5,944 bases of DNA from Nitrospirota bacterium (GTDB taxonomy: Bacteria; Nitrospirota; Thermodesulfovibrionia; Thermodesulfovibrionales; JdFR-85), in the NCBI GenBank assembly GCA_003232715.1, contig QIJG01000063.1:1-5944 (forward strand), read 5' to 3'. Shown piece by piece: positions 5,332 to 5,944 of the stretch (its first letter is position 1; each line of letters opens with the position of its first letter). Both the position numbers and the translations under genes were made by a program. Under the pieces are notes generated by a model. The model worked only from the letters and a program-made list of their open reading frames with translations, was not told where the DNA came from and ran no database searches.

Positions 5332-5757
5332 TCAGGTCTTATCATCTATTTTCTTGTTATAAACACAAACTCCGGGACTTTCAACAACTAATTGAAAGCC
5401 CCTTCTGGTGGCCGAGTTGAGAATAAGCGGTCCCTGGAAATTTGCCATAACCATGTTGTTTTCAACCCTGACAATTACGAGGATTGCGAGGTCGTCAACG
5501 TCTTTCAGCCCGATGAGTTCTTTTGCCGCATCGGGGACCTCAAACTGATAGGAAGGATTTAGTGAAAAAGGATTGATTACTATGAAGGCCACATCAGCGT
5601 CATCAACTGCCTGCAGCCACTTGACTTCCGTCTCCTTATGGTCCATGAGGAGGTATTTTTTAAGGTTTGGGAACCCGAAGAGCCCGTCGGGAAAGTGAAT
5701 GACCTGTTCTTCCGGTACCTCTATACTGCCGAATCTGGTTGTTGGAAAACTGATCAC
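5332..5757 (-). CDS. fliW: Flagellar assembly factor FliW
   Basis: A 141-residue cytoplasmic protein with typical FliW features: the start MISFPTTRFGSIEVPEEQVI, then FPDGLFGFP, AFIVINPF, the mid-region LAILVIV, and ANFQGPLILN near residues 108-117. FliW binds flagellin and, when free, binds CsrA and relieves its repression of flagellin translation, so it links filament assembly to flagellin supply. It starts with GTG at 5757, overlapping the csrA stop as GTGA (5754-5757), so the two genes are translationally coupled. An AAGGAGG site lies inside csrA at 5771-5777, 13 bases from the GTG, which is a longer gap than usual. The protein is complete, although the loop before NNMVMANF is a few residues shorter than in other members I know. 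It converges on the pilT-like gene with 117 bases between. Confidence 0.94.
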   Translation of the reverse strand: MISFPTTRFGSIEVPEEQVIHFPDGLFGFPNLKKYLLMDHKETEVKWLQAVDDADVAFIVINPFSLNPSYQFEVPDAAKELIGLKDVDDLAILVIVRVENNMVMANFQGPLILNSATRRGFQLVVESPGVCVYNKKIDDKT

Positions 5758-5944
5758 GGTTTTCTGAAGACCTCCTTGAGTTTGCCAAAGGTATCCAGTC
5801 CTGCCATTGCAGAGAGCCTGTTTTCCCTGGAGATTTTTTGGTATAGTTCTTCTCTGTAAATCCTGAGGTGCCTTGGTGCCTCTATACCGAGTCTTACCTG
5901 ATTTCCCTTTACCTCCACCACCCTGATGATTATATCATCACCAA
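5754..5944 (-). CDS. csrA: Carbon storage regulator CsrA (N-terminus outside window)
   Basis: The last 62 codons of csrA are visible, running from the window edge to TGA 5756-5754. The sequence GDDIIIRVVEVKGNQVRLGI followed by EAPRHLRIYREELYQKI is the core of CsrA, a small dimeric RNA-binding protein that binds GGA motifs and represses or stabilises target mRNAs. About 13-14 N-terminal residues (MLVLTRKxGE-type strand) lie beyond 5944, giving roughly 76 in all. The ending SRENRLSAMAG...FRKP is longer than the E. coli type, as in CsrA proteins that work with FliW, where the extended C-terminal part contributes to the FliW contact. Overlap with fliW makes this a standard csrA-fliW module, normally placed beside flagellar hook-filament genes. 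Confidence 0.95.
   Translation of the reverse strand, partial: GDDIIIRVVEVKGNQVRLGIEAPRHLRIYREELYQKISRENRLSAMAGLDTFGKLKEVFRKP

Noticed and set aside
5638..5859. Plus-strand ORF of 73 codons over fliW-csrA
   Set aside because: Antisense to conserved FliW and CsrA sequence; shadow frame.

Overview
The window looks like chromosome from a free-living, motile, piliated, probably anaerobic or microaerobic Gram-negative bacterium of moderate G+C. A csrA-fliW pair, a [4Fe-4S]-type hybrid cluster protein and a PilT/PilU-type ATPase with a MshEN-like N-terminal domain together would suit Nitrospirota or a deltaproteobacterial lineage. That placement is inference from gene content only.

Layout. Positions 1-382 hold no convincing gene but carry dense inverted-repeat structure: a nested palindromic element (42-177), then a MITE-like element (224-342) with a terminator-like palindrome inside it. 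A plus-strand metallo-beta-lactamase-fold hydrolase (383-1186) converges on a minus-strand hcp locus (1252-2900), with a strong two-way terminator between them. Positions 2901-3687 are a second gene-poor stretch. It holds an FNR-type palindrome upstream of hcp, small coding-like scraps, a broken ORF of unknown family, and an inverted copy of the 224-342 element, followed by a good sigma70-type promoter. A plus-strand MshEN-PilT-like ATPase (3688-5061) comes next, with its family-typical C-terminus lying beyond an in-frame TAG (to 5214). It converges on a minus-strand fliW (5332-5757), which overlaps a csrA truncated by the window edge (5754-5944).

Two themes stand out. First, several genes are lesioned. 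hcp has two frame breaks, the pilT-like gene has a premature TAG where about a dozen residues seem to be missing and a start region that suggests a further one-base slip, and the MBL protein seems to lack a conserved strand. This may be genuine decay or poor assembly. Second, two short elements in opposite orientation frame the MBL-hcp pair, and their ends share a GAGAC-N(2-4)-TTAA motif that also ends the 42-177 element.

Functionally, Hcp belongs to nitrosative-stress or hydroxylamine/NO metabolism, and FNR-like control fits that. CsrA and FliW form the flagellin-translation switch. The MshEN-PilT protein would couple a possible c-di-GMP sensor to a pilus motor. No complete novel defence or mobile system is demonstrable here.
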